Source of the DNA: Halichondria panicea
Taxonomy: Eukaryota > Porifera > Demospongiae > Suberitida > Halichondriidae
DNA: 64,000 bases
NCBI RefSeq assembly: GCF_963675165.1
Contig: NC_087392.1
Span: forward strand, 5,463,442 to 5,527,441
Direction of reading: 5' to 3'
The notes below the pieces were generated by a model that saw only the letters and a list, made by a program, of their open reading frames with translations, was not told where the DNA came from and made no database searches. Below are positions 10,616-21,324 of the stretch, piece after piece. Position 1 is the stretch's first letter. Every line of letters starts with the position of its first letter. Made by a program: the position numbers and the translations under genes.

Positions 10616-13600
10616 ATGACTCTGTTCCAAGATGTCCACTATTACATTTTTGATAAGAATGTTTCCAAAGCTGCTGAGGTAAGATCAATTAGCTACGGGA
10701 GGTAGAGAGTACATGATAGTACAGTAGTACAGTAGGGTGTCCATTCAATGTATCCACAATGGCAAAAGATATATTATACGTGCAGGTGAAGGCTGCTATG
10801 AAAGAGGGTGGGGCCACTCGCGAGTTCTACCTCAATGATATAGTCACACACATATTATCAGATGCACCCATTGACCCCAACACAGTCAGCCTACTGGACT
10901 GCCACGTCCTACACGTTAGTGTACACACGTACACGCCTGTTACTATGTAAATCACTGTTTCTTCCTGCAGCCTGATTGGGCGCTCTTGTCCCTCAAATGT
11001 GGAGCTCAATTACCGTATCCAACCATACAATATAATTACATATGATAACTTGTATTACAGAGTGTATCGGAGCGGACATTTTTTCCTTAATTCCTATTCA
11101 GTATGATGCCCTTTGACCTCAGTAAGCCTCGGCTGCTCTCTGGATTGACCTTTACGACCTCTAAGGTACGAACATGGATTGAAGAATTCTGCTAATTGAT
11201 TTTCTAGTTCATCATAACAATTCATTGTACTGGGCCAGCATTCTATAACCATGCCTCGAGGTATACGGTTGGTGTGCGTGGGTGTGTGTGTGTATTCCAG
11301 CTGTGACTGCTGACAATGCAACTACACGTACTTATGTATGTAAGTTATTATGTTGTATGCTAATCTAGTGATCGGTGATGTGGTTAACATTGTCCTGTGA
11401 TTGGCAGATGACTCGTGATGACAGGGAGAAGGTGGCAGTGCTTGTGGTGTACTATGGTGGTAACTATAGCAACACTCTAGACGCTAGCATCACACACCTA
11501 GTTACCATGGAAATGACAGGGGTAAGTAAGTCGTGTAATAATAGCTACAATGAAGTTGTGGGGTCAAATATAATTATGGCAACTCCTTTGCATTAAGCGT
11601 TCGTAATTTTTTTGGCTAGTTTTATAACTTTAATGTTATGTACTGTACATGTATCAGCTATAGATGTGATTGGTTGGTTTGCTCTTGTGTCGTCCACCAT
11701 GCAGGCCAAGTATGAGTGTGCCCTGGAGCATAGTGATGTCATCAGTGTGGTCACACCTGATTGGATACTCGACTGTATCGATCTAAACAAGAGAGTGGAT
11801 GAGAATGAATACAGCCTCTCCAAGAATGGAGTGGTGGCCCACCAGACTACTGAGCCATCTCTCTCTGGGAATGGAGTGGCCCACCAGACTACTGAACCAT
11901 CTCTCTCTGGGAATGGAGTGGCCCACCAGACTACTGAGCCATCTCTCTCTGGGAATGGAGCGGCCCACCAGACTATTGAGCCATCTCTTTCCGGGAATGG
12001 AGCGGCCCACCCATCTCTCTCTGGGAATAGTGGAATGGCCCACCAGACTACTGAGCCCACTGGCATGATTGTTCAGACTGTACCTCCAGAAACCATAATA
12101 GAGAATGGAGCTCCACAATCGATTATTTCCCTACCAAATCACACTCCCTCCACATCCCTTGTACCTGCTACACCCCTCACACCATCCACACAACCCACAC
12201 AGCCCACTCTCACACCATCCACACAGCCCACACAGCCCACGCTCACTCCCTCCACACAGCCCACACTCCTCACTACCTCCACACACCCCACACCCTCGGC
12301 CCACCCCCCACCCACTGTTCCCGAGGAAGTGCGACAGGGAGCACCATCAGAGGAGAGCAGTGATGGCAGTGCTGTTCTACTGAGTGGTGTGTGTGTGTGC
12401 TTGTGTGACTACCAGGAGTGTATGGAGCCAGGCACTGTGGACAAGTGGAGGCAGGTACACTGCACGTGGTTCATGCATTCATCTTATTGCCTAATGTTGT
12501 AAGCATTTCCTATATAAATCTGTTGCTCTATTTAGTTCAATGTACATAAGTCTGCTTATAGTGTCTGATAGTGTGGTGATCGAGGGAGCTCTGGGTTATT
12601 TGTAGGTTGGTATACAGAGGTGGCCTTTGTTGAGAGGTTGTTTTGTACACAAACTGTTCATTTAGGACCTGGCCTTTGTATCGTAGCTGGCAGGGGTGGC
12701 CATAAAGAGTTATGTACACCGCAGCAGCAAGCCTCCCTCTCCCTGGTGTGACCCCCAGACAACTGGATGGTGTATATAAGGACTCCTGATATATGTAAAC
12801 AGCACATTCCTAGGACTGCTATTTTCCTTTACCCAGCCAGACCCATTTAATTGACTTACTGACCACTGGCACTATTGTTCCCTTGTATCAGTCATGTACT
12901 CCTGCTTGTATGTATTCAGCTGGCCTTGGTTATACAGGACCTTGAAAAGTCACTTGTTGCTAGCACTGTATCACTTTTGCTCTCTCTTTGTTGGTTTACT
13001 TGTTCCTCTATTCCAGGTGATCCATCAGCATGGAGGACGTGTGGTGAGCACACCAGCTCAGTGCACACACTTGCTGGCTCTGCATAAGAAGAGTGAGGTC
13101 TTTGCTAAGGTGGGCTACTAGTACAGTGAGGTCTTTGCTAAGGTGGGATACTAGTACAGTGAGGTCTTTGCTAAGGTGGGCTACTAGTACAGTGAGGTCT
13201 TTGCTAAGGTGGGCTACTAGTACAGTGAGGTCTTTGCTAAGGTGGGCTACTAGTACAGTGAGGTCTTTGCTAAGGTGGGCTACTAGTACAGTGAGGTCTT
13301 TGCTAAGGTGGGATACTAGTACAGTGAGGTCTTTGCTAAGGTGGGCTACTAGTACAGTGAGGTCTTTGCTAAGGTGGGCTACTAGTACAGTGTGGTCTTT
13401 GCTAAGGTGGGATACTAGTACAGTGAGGTCTTTGCTAAGGTGGGCTACTAGTACAGTGTGGTCTTTGCTAAGGTGGGCTACTAGTACAGTGAGGTCTTTG
13501 CTAAGGTGGGCTACTAGTACAGTGTGGTCTTTGCTAAGGTGGGCTACTAGTACAGTGAGGTCTTTGCTAAGGTGGGCTACTAGTACAGTGAGGTCTTTGC

Positions 13601-16600
13601 TAAGGTGGGCTACTAGTACAGTGTGGTCTTTGCTAAGGTGGGCTACTAGTACAGTGAGGTCTTTGCTAAGGTGGGCTACTAGTACAGTGTGGTCTTTGCT
13701 AAGGTGGGCTACTAGTACAGTGAGGTCTTTGCTAAGGTGGGCTACTAGTACAGTGTGGTCTTTGCTAAGGTGGGCTACTAGTACAGTGAGGTCTTTGCTA
13801 AGGTGGGCTACTAGTACAGTGAGGTCTTTGCTAAGGTGGGCTACTAGTACAGTGTGGTCTTTGCTAAGGTGGGCTACTAGTACAGTGTGGTCTTTGCTAA
13901 GGTGGGCTACTAGTACAGTGTGGTCTTTGCTAAGGTGGGCTACTAGTACAGTGTGGTCTTTGCTAAGGTGGGCTACTAGTACAGTGTGGCCTTTGCTAAG
14001 GTGGGCAGTACTGGAGGGCAACTAGTACAGTGAGGTCTTTGCTAAGGTGGGCTACTAGTACAGTGAGGTCTTTGCTAAGGTGGGCAGTACTGGAGGGCAA
14101 CTAGTACAGTGAGGTCTTTGCTAAGGTGGGCTACTAGTACAGTGTGGTCTTTGCTAAGGTGGGCTACTAGTACAGTGTGGTCTTTGCTAAATTGGGCTAC
14201 TAGTACAGTGTGGGCAGTACTGGAGGGCAACTAGTACAGTGAGGTCTTTGCTAAGGTGGGCTACTAGTACAGTGTGGTCTTTGCTAAGGTGGGCTACTAG
14301 TACAGTGTGGTCTTTGCTAAGGTGGGCTACTAGTACAGTGTGGTCTTTGCTAAGGTGGGCTACTAGTACAGTGTGGTCTTTGCTAAGGTGGGCTACTAGT
14401 ACAGTGTGGTCTTTGCTAAGGTGGGCAGTACTGGAGGGCTACTAGTACAGTGAGGTCTTTGCTAAGGTGGGCAGTACTGGAGGGCAACTAGTACAGTGAG
14501 ACTTGTCTATTGTGGTGTCACTGTAATTACGCCACCCTGGCCCCAAAGTCTCCATAGCATGTGTTTAGACCTGTGTTAGCAGGCCTACAGCCACTGTGTT
14601 GGTCTGTCTAAGCCTTACGCCTATTATGTGGGCAACCAAAACAAATGTCAACTACACCTGTAGGCAATATTATCATCCTTGTTTTGTGCAGGCATTCTCA
14701 GCTGGAAAGTGCATTGCCAGTGCACATTGGCTCAACGATGTGCTGACTCAGCAGAAAATGTTTCCCCCAAGAAATGCACTTCATTTCCCGACTGCTTTCA
14801 AGTGGCAACTCCTGGGAGCTGACAAATACGTGAGTGTCCCTGTGTACCTGTGTGCCTGCTAGCACTAGCACTACTGCCTGCATGGGTGTCTAAGTATTCA
14901 GAGGAATAGGCCGTCAATAATACATGACTTGTGTAGATTGTTTGTTTCATGGTAAGTTGTTAGGATTCAATATGCTGTAAGTTGTTAGGATTCAATATGC
15001 TGTAAGTTGTTAGGATTCAATATGCTGTAAGTTGTTAGGATTCAATATGCTGTAAGTTGTTAGGATTCAATATGCTGTAAGTTGTTAGGATTCAATATGC
15101 TGTAAAGTAACAGCATTGAATCCTAACAACTTACAGCATATTGAATCCTAACAACTTACCATGAAACAAACAATCTACACAAGTCATGTATTATTGACGG
15201 CCTATTCCTCTGAATACTTAGACACCCATGCAGGCAGTAGTGCTAGTGCTAGGGTTAGGGTTAGGGAAAAGAAGTTGGTAGGATATGCCAATCTTATTAG
15301 GCTAATATTTGAACTCTGACCCCCCTCTTCCCTCCAGTCCATGACACTGAGTAACTACACTGAAGCTGAGCGTGAGCTGGTGAAGGACATGATCCGTATC
15401 TGTGGTATCCCCTGTACTGGACACTTGGACAAGACCACCACACACCTCATCTGCAAGAGGTGTACTAACTGCACTGTATCTTGAACCCTCTTACAATACT
15501 TTATATAGGGTGATGACTTTGCTGTACATGTATGTATTCTCACTGTTTGTCTCCTCGTACACACCACCCACACCACACACCCACACACCACCCACCCACA
15601 CCACACACCCACACCACACACATATACACCCACCACACACACAGGCCAGAAGGTAAGAAGTACATGAAGGCTAGAGAATGGGGTGTGGCCATTGTCAACT
15701 CCACCTTCCTTGCTGACACCATCCACAATGGTCAGGTCCCAGCTGTCCTCTTCCCCCGCTACACTAGACTAGGCCAGCCTCAAGAGTTCACTCCTGGATC
15801 ATGTTTTGAGGCCACCTCCATTCTCAGTAAGATATAATATTATTATTGTTCCCAAGCAGATTCAGTGTTTCGAATATCGTATAGCGGGTTAGAGCATCAA
15901 TCCGAAAATTATTAACTACAAGAAAATATTATGCACAATAGGTTCAACATTATTGATGTTCTGAGCTGTACAAATATTTATAATTTAATTGAGTATAATA
16001 GTTAGCATGTGGTGTTACACCAACGACAAGTCCCCGCACTACGACATACAGGCTAGCACGGTGCATGTGGTGTTACACCAACGACAAGTCCCCGCTCTAC
16101 GACATACAGGCTAGCACGGTGCATGTGGTGTTACACCAACGACAAGTCCCCGCTCTACGACATACAGGCTAGCACGGTGCATGTGGTATCTGTATCTGTT
16201 CTATGTGGATTGATGTTCCTTCTGTACAGTTGATTGATGCTCTTTCTCTCCATGTAGAGCCATGGGATGCCTTCATGGCTAGCTACTCTAAGCGCCACCC
16301 TGAGTTGGTTGAGTTGGTTGATCAAGTGGCTACCCCTCACACCCTCACACCAGTCACACCATCACAGACCACACCCACCACTAACATCGGCAAGCATGAG
16401 AGGGCAGAGGACATGGAACACTCAGTAACAAAAAAGCAAAAGTTAGCACTTTTAATGCATTTTCGTCTCCCTCTTTCAGTACTACACTATTATCAGATTG
16501 GATGATGTCAAGCCTCCCGTTGTCTTGGTTACTGGAATCAGCCAGTCTGTCGCCAAAACACTGAAAAATGTGAGCCCAAAAATAAGATATTGAGTGAAAT

Positions 16601-17866
16601 TATGACCTCCCGGAAGCAACTTGCCAATGCGCTCATTTGCATAATACGTAATCGGCCATACTTTTTTTTGCCCCTTCCATAACTTGAATTTTTCATGACA
16701 TAATAATTATATTGTATCTATCCACACCCACACACACACCCACACACACACACCCACACCCACACAGTCTGTGGTACAGCTGGGAGGCCAGGTGACAGAG
16801 AGAGGTTCTGACTGTACACACATAGTACTGCCACGAGTAACCAGAACAGTCAAGTTCCTGTGTGGTATCTCCATGTGTCAGTACATCGTGACCCCAGCCT
16901 GGATAGAGAGCAGTGCTAGTACAGGTGGCTTTGTCAGGGAGGAGGACTATAGGCTAGAGGATAAAGATGCAATGGAGCTGTTTGGTATGACTGTATCCAC
17001 CTCCCTGGCCAGAGCTAGGGCTAGGAAACTATTGAAGGTGAACTAATTGGTTTTACTAGCATGAGGGTGCATTGTGTATGCTTGTAAGAGTAGATCAGAA
17101 CTACTTATCACGATTTCATTGCAGTCATCCTGCCTTTACAATAATTATGATGTACAAGTTGATGTATGTGCATAGCTTCTATTGTGTTGTTTTTTTGCAA
17201 ATGTAAGTCGCTCCCTCCACACACACACACCACACACCCGCACACACACCACACCCACATACACACACCACCCGCCCACACACACACAGGGTGTGGTCTT
17301 CCACTCCACACAGAGCGTACAGCCGCCACACACACCACTCAAATCAATCATAGAGTGTGCTGGAGGAGAGCTACTCAATCTGTCCGAGCTGAGGTCAAGG
17401 TTCGGGAGGAGGTTAGAGCGTGCCAGTGCTGCTCTGATGATCATCTCAACACCCGAGGACTTGGCAGCTGGTCTCTGTAGCGAGTTCCTCACACTTGGCC
17501 TCAGTGAGTGCATGGGCTGGTATTGATGTACATGCACATGGATGCAACTTGTTAGTGCACTGTACAACAGTTGTCAGCTAGTACTGAGGGCTTGCCACTA
17601 AATTCAGTTTTTATTTTTAATGGCTACAGTTTTTCTCAATCCACACAATACATGTGCACTATAGCTGTATGTAGATTATGATTATAAGCATGTATGTATT
17701 GACTTGTTGTGCCCCTCCCCTCCCCTCCCCCCCCCCTCCCCTACATTCAGGTGTGTACAATGCTGAGCTGGTCCTCACTGGCATTCTCAGGCAGGAGCTC
17801 AACTTCTCATCGTATCCTCACTCACTAGAATATATAAGTGATTCTACTATTGTTGCATTTCCTTGA
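10616..17866 (+). CDS. PAXIP1: PAX-interacting protein 1 (PTIP), six-BRCT DNA-damage and chromatin adaptor
   Basis: Nuclear scaffold; in vertebrates it binds 53BP1 and gamma-H2AX and works with KMT2C/D complexes. Fifteen in-phase exons: 10616-10678, 10786-10914, 10971-11014, 11102-11165, 11408-11521, 11705-12454, 13017-13109, 14692-14829, 15338-15459, 15645-15826, 16258-16424, 16480-16569, 16768-17037, 17290-17503, 17751-17866; 851 residues against 1069 in human. BRCT1 (PDWALLSLKCG) and BRCT2 (AKYECALEH, VTPDWILDCI) come first. A Thr/Gln/Pro-rich linker with 14-residue repeats replaces the vertebrate Q-rich region. BRCT3-4 follow (VIHQHGGRVVS, SAHWLNDVL, KKYMKAREWGVAIVN), then BRCT5-6 (VVLVTGIS, LPRVTRTVKFLCGIS, SIIECAGGELL, NAELVLTGIL). 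The exon 11 acceptor and the final C-terminus (NFSSYPHSLEY then a short tail) are less certain. Confidence 0.92.
11815..12055 (+). repeat. 42-bp coding minisatellite in PAXIP1 exon 6
   Basis: About five copies, some shortened, of a 42-bp unit encode AHQTTEPSLSGNGV. It lies in the linker after BRCT2 and is followed by shorter TPSTQPTQPTL repeats. All changes keep frame. Confidence 0.9.
13093..14500. repeat. 33-bp minisatellite containing the exon 7 splice donor of PAXIP1
   Basis: About 42 tandem copies of a 33-bp unit, GTGAGGTCTTTGCTAAGGTG followed by GGCTACTAGTACA. The first copy overlaps the true end of exon 7 (..GAGGTCTTTGCTAAG|GTGGGC, donor at 13110). Two main variants differ at one base (CAGTGAGG or CAGTGTGG). 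After 14004 some units carry an added GCAGTACTGGAGGGCAACTA block. Each unit repeats the exon end, the donor and a TACTAGTACAG stretch that looks like an acceptor. Confidence 0.95.
14541..14612. repeat. Dispersed repeat, copy 1
   Basis: CCCCAAAGTCTCCATAGCAT followed by GTGTTT and, later, GTTGGTCTGTC recur at 61881-61966 in an intron of the giant adhesion gene. The shared blocks are separated by different filler, so both look like remnants of one interspersed element. Confidence 0.6.
14859..15252. repeat. Large palindrome with internal 25-bp tandem repeats, PAXIP1 intron 8
   Basis: The left arm from CTAGCACTAGCACTACTGCC (14859) through the start of the tandem array is mirrored almost perfectly by the right arm ending TAGTGCTAGTGCTAG (15252). 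Inside, six forward copies of a 25-bp unit (TAAGTTGTTAGGATTCAATA then TGCTG, from 14953) are followed by two inverted copies. It fills most of the intron. Confidence 0.9.
15251..15266. repeat. Short telomere-like TTAGGG tract
   Basis: AGGGTTAGGGTTAGGG sits exactly at the outer edge of the palindrome's right arm. It is only 2.7 units long, so chance cannot be excluded. Confidence 0.5.
16005..16190. repeat. 58-bp tandem repeat, about 3.2 copies, PAXIP1 intron 10
   Basis: GCATGTGGTGTTACACCAAC begins at 16005 and recurs at 16063 and 16121 with one base change, then as a partial unit. One frame across the first unit is open (WCYTNDKSP..) but shifts at each copy, so it does not code here. Confidence 0.9.
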
Positions 17867-18295
17867 CCGTGTCCCTCCAGAAACCAACTGTCTCCATTGT
17901 GACCCTCTCTCTCTCAACACTAGCTAGCTACAGGACACTGTGATCATGCTCATGTATTATTTGTGTATATACTGTGCAAGTCATTACTGCATATTGGTCA
18001 CCTCAAACTGTTACTGTGATTATTAATGTGAGGGCGAATCATAAAAAGGGGAGGTCGTCCTTAGAATAAGCTGTTTTAATGCCTTAGTTTGTTTTTCAGA
18101 TGATCTTTACCTTTATTTCAATATCAAAACGACCTTTCCCAAATCGAAATTGTAAGCATGCTTGGCTTTCGGTTTCTTTTTAAAAACTTGATTTTTATCT
18201 AGCTGTAATTAACTACATATGAAATAAAACTGGCTTCTTGTGTCAAGAATGAGACCCTTGGATTTCACCCATCAGAGGATGTGGAGGCTGCAACC

Positions 18296-19892
18296 ATGAC
18301 GAGTTGCTCTACAGCAAACAGTCCTAATCCTGACATGCCTGAGGTACCTGAAATCAGAGTGTGTGTGGAGAGTGTATTTGATGAAGGACTGGTGGTGTGT
18401 TACACTGACCCAACTGGACTGGAGTACAGAGGGGCACTACTCGCCTTTACACCAACTCACCAAAGGTGAACGCACAATGTCTTTGAGTAGTCTCGCAAGC
18501 CAGCTGTTTATCTTATTTTTGGGCCTGGTTTCGCGAGACTAGTCTTTGAGCGTGGCTAGGAGGTTCATTGTAGTACAAACCAGTACCTACAGTTGCTCTG
18601 TGCATGTGAATTGTGATAGTGTTCTCTTCTGTGTCATAATTATTTCTGTCAAAGTACTAATTTGAGTTTCTTTCTTCAGATGGCTTAGTGTTGTGAAACC
18701 TACTTCTCGTGAGCTGGCCAACCCACTGTCCTATTTCCACGATCATCCCTACTGTAATGACAACGCATATGGTAACTTCTTGACTGTGTTATTTACATAA
18801 TGTGTTTGTGTCCAAAGGTTGATGAATTTTGATGAACATTGATTTCATCATGGTATAATGATTGTTGCATTTATTTTCGCAGCAAAACATGTCGTCTCTA
18901 AGATCCCATCTGATATTCTACTGAACTGGAGCACCCTCCCATCATTACTCGCTAACTCTGAAACAAATAACTTGGAGGAGATAGCAACACGGCGAACTCT
19001 GGCCGAGGTGCCTCTATCCAGTAAGAATGACGATATGCAATTGTCCATGCCACAAATTAGAAGTGCTACTGTTTTAACTGACCCAGTTAAAGAACCAAGA
19101 CACAGACAGCGAATGTATTGTCCATCTGTTACGGGACTAACTGCCAAGAAGATTGCCAACTCAAAAATTTGTGAAGTTCTCAGTGACAATGAAAGTTCAT
19201 ATCATGGAAAGAGTCACAAAAAGAATCATAAAAAGCGCAAGTCCATCGTGCCTAAAGTGAAGAGAAGACAACAATCCTCTTCCCCCTGTGTCGTTGACTC
19301 ACCCAGGCCAAGACCAAACATTAACTTGAAGAATGTTTCTGTACCCCTCACAAGACATGGGTATCACTCATATCCTCACCCACACACACAACTCGGCCTG
19401 GGAACGAGACTAACGGTACAGTTGATTGATGCTCCTTCTCTCTCTGTAGAACCATGGGATGCCTTTATGGCTAAGCCTGAGTTGCTTGATCAAGTGGCTA
19501 CCCCTCACACCCTCACACCAGTCACACCCTCTCAGACCACACCCACCACGAACATCGGCAAGCATGAGAGGGCAGAGGACAAGGAACACTCAAAAAGAAA
19601 AAAGAAAAAGAGAAAAATGAAAAAGTTAGCACATTTTTGTCTCCGTCTTTCAATACTATCAATACTACACTATTTCAGATTGGATGATGTCATAGCAACC
19701 ACGCAGCCTCCCGTTGTCTTGGTTACTGGAATCAGCCCGTCAGTCGCCAAAAAACTTAAAAAAGTGATTTCTCAGTTGAAATTATGACCTCCTGAAAGCA
19801 ACTTGCCAAACTGCTCGTTTGCATACATTTATACATAAGGCTAAACCCATGGTCCTTTGTCGAATTAATCTCTCATGACATGTATCTCCCCC

Positions 19893-19923
<31 letters not shown>

Positions 19924-20935
19924 ACACACACACTCACACCCACTCACACACCCACACCCACTCACACACACCCACACACACTCACACCCACGCCCACACA
20001 GTCTGTGGTACAGCTGGGAGGCCAGGTGACAGAGAGAGGTTCTGACTGTACACACATAGTACTGCCACGGGTAACCAGAACAGTCAAGTTCCTGTGTGGT
20101 ATCTCCGTGTGTCAGTACATCGTGACCCCAGCCTGGATAGAGAGCAGTGCTAGTACAGGTGGCTTTGTCAGGGAGGAGGACTATAGGCTAGAGGATAAAG
20201 ATGCAATGGAGCTGTTTGGTATGACTGTAGCCACCTCCCTGGCCAGAGCTAGGGCTAGGAAACTATTGAAGGTGAGAAATTCAATTTAAGTCGCTCCCGC
20301 CCACACCCACACACACCCACACACAGGGTGGTGTGGTCTTTCACTCACACAGAGCGTACAGCCACCACACACACCCCACACACACACAGGGTGGTGTGGT
20401 CTTCCACTCCACACAGAGCGTAGAGCCGCCGCACACACCACTCAAATCAATCATAGAGTGTGCTGGAGGAGAGCTACTCAATCTGTCTGAGCTGAGGTCA
20501 AGGTTCGGGAGGAGGTTGGAGCGTTCCAGTGCTGCTCTGATGATCATCTCAACACCCGAGGACTTGGCAGCTGGTCTCTGTAGCGAGTTCCTCACACTTG
20601 GCCTCAGTGAGTGCATGGACTGGTATTGATGTACATGCACAGGGATGCAACTTGTTAGTACACTGTACAACAGTTGTCAGCTACAAGCAATAAATTATTA
20701 TGCAAAGCCACTAAAATCAGTTTTCAAATGGCTTCAGTTCTCCTTTTAAGTTCAATCCACACAATACATATGCACTGGATATGATTACATGCATGCGTTT
20801 CTTACATTGACTTGTTGTGCTATTGCCCCCCCCACACATGAAGGTGTGTACAATGCTGAGCTGGTCCTCACTGGCATTCTCAGGCAAGAGCTCAACTTCT
20901 CATCGTATCCTCACTCACTAGAATATAATAAATAA
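18296..20935 (+). CDS. Chimeric gene: unrecognised N-terminal region plus duplicated PTIP BRCT5-6
   Basis: Predicted exons 18296-18465, 18680-18771, 18883-19763, 20002-20271, 20390-20606, 20844-20935 join in phase to give 573 residues. The N-terminal half (PEIRVCVESVFDEGLVVCYT, RGALLAF, LLNWSTLPSLL) is not from PTIP; its first part faintly recalls the N-terminal region of PWWP2 proteins, but I would not name it. A basic segment (HKKNHKKRKSIVPKVKRR) suggests nuclear location. From EPWDAFMAKPE onward it parallels PAXIP1 exons 11-15, nearly identical in the BRCT5 exon (QLGGQVTERGSDCTHIV, TVKFLCGISVCQYIVTPAW) and including BRCT6. BRCT5-6 of PTIP is the gamma-H2AX-binding pair, so a damage-signal reader is a reasonable inference. 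Start codon and 5' exons are the least certain parts. Confidence 0.65.
18488..18541. mobile_element. 54-bp mini-MITE with perfect 9-bp target duplication
   Basis: Ends TAGTCTCGCAAGCCAG and, on the other strand, TAGTCTCGCGAAACCAGG. It is flanked by GTCTTTGAG at 18479-18487 and again at 18542-18550. It lies in the first intron of the chimeric gene. Confidence 0.85.
19392..19412. mobile_element. Solo terminus of the TAGNCTCG family inside the chimeric ORF
   Basis: CTCGGCCTGGGAACGAGACT then A is, in reverse complement, a family terminus (TAGTCTCGTTCCCAGGCCGA). No opposite end is seen. It sits at the junction where homology to PAXIP1 begins and reads in frame as LGLGTRL. Confidence 0.55.
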
Positions 20936-21324
20936 TATAAGAATGTGATTATGCATTTCCTTGACCCTATCCCTCCAGAAACCAACTGTCTCCATTGTGA
21001 CCCTCTCTCTCTCAACACGCTAGCTACTGGACACTGTGATCATGCTCATGTATTATTTGTGTGTGTGTGTGTGTATATACTGTGCAAGTCATTACTCAAC
21101 CCAAACTCTGTGATTTTGTGTATAATTTACCCAAAATAATACACATTTGTGGTATAATTAGGGGAAAGGTCGTCAGTATAATATACACACCCTATAAGTG
21201 TGACGTAATGTGATGTTTGCAAAGAAAGGGGGCGTAGCTGCTCCTGCACAAGTTGAGATACGCCCCCAACTTATTCAGTTTTCGAACTACTAACCCAGCA
21301 AGAAGGTACTGCTGTAAGGAATAG

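Noticed and set aside
12105-12383. His/Pro-rich frame overlapping PAXIP1 exon 6
   Set aside because: It is the +1 frame of the coding TPSTQPTQP repeats; the in-phase exon explains the sequence.
13008-14025. Long open frames on both strands (over 300 codons) across the 33-bp array
   Set aside because: Because 33 is a multiple of three, any stop-free frame stays open across all copies. The products are monotonous 11-residue repeats with no start context or homology.
14941-15160. CRISPR-like regular repeats
   Set aside because: The 25-bp units are directly adjacent without unique spacers, lie in an animal intron and form part of a palindrome.
17867-17940. An additional PAXIP1 exon at CTCCAG|AAACCAACTG after a TCATC|GTATCC donor
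   Set aside because: The PTIP family ends just after the final BRCT strand, and the direct read-through gives a suitable short tail in both copies; the alternative cannot be excluded without RNA.
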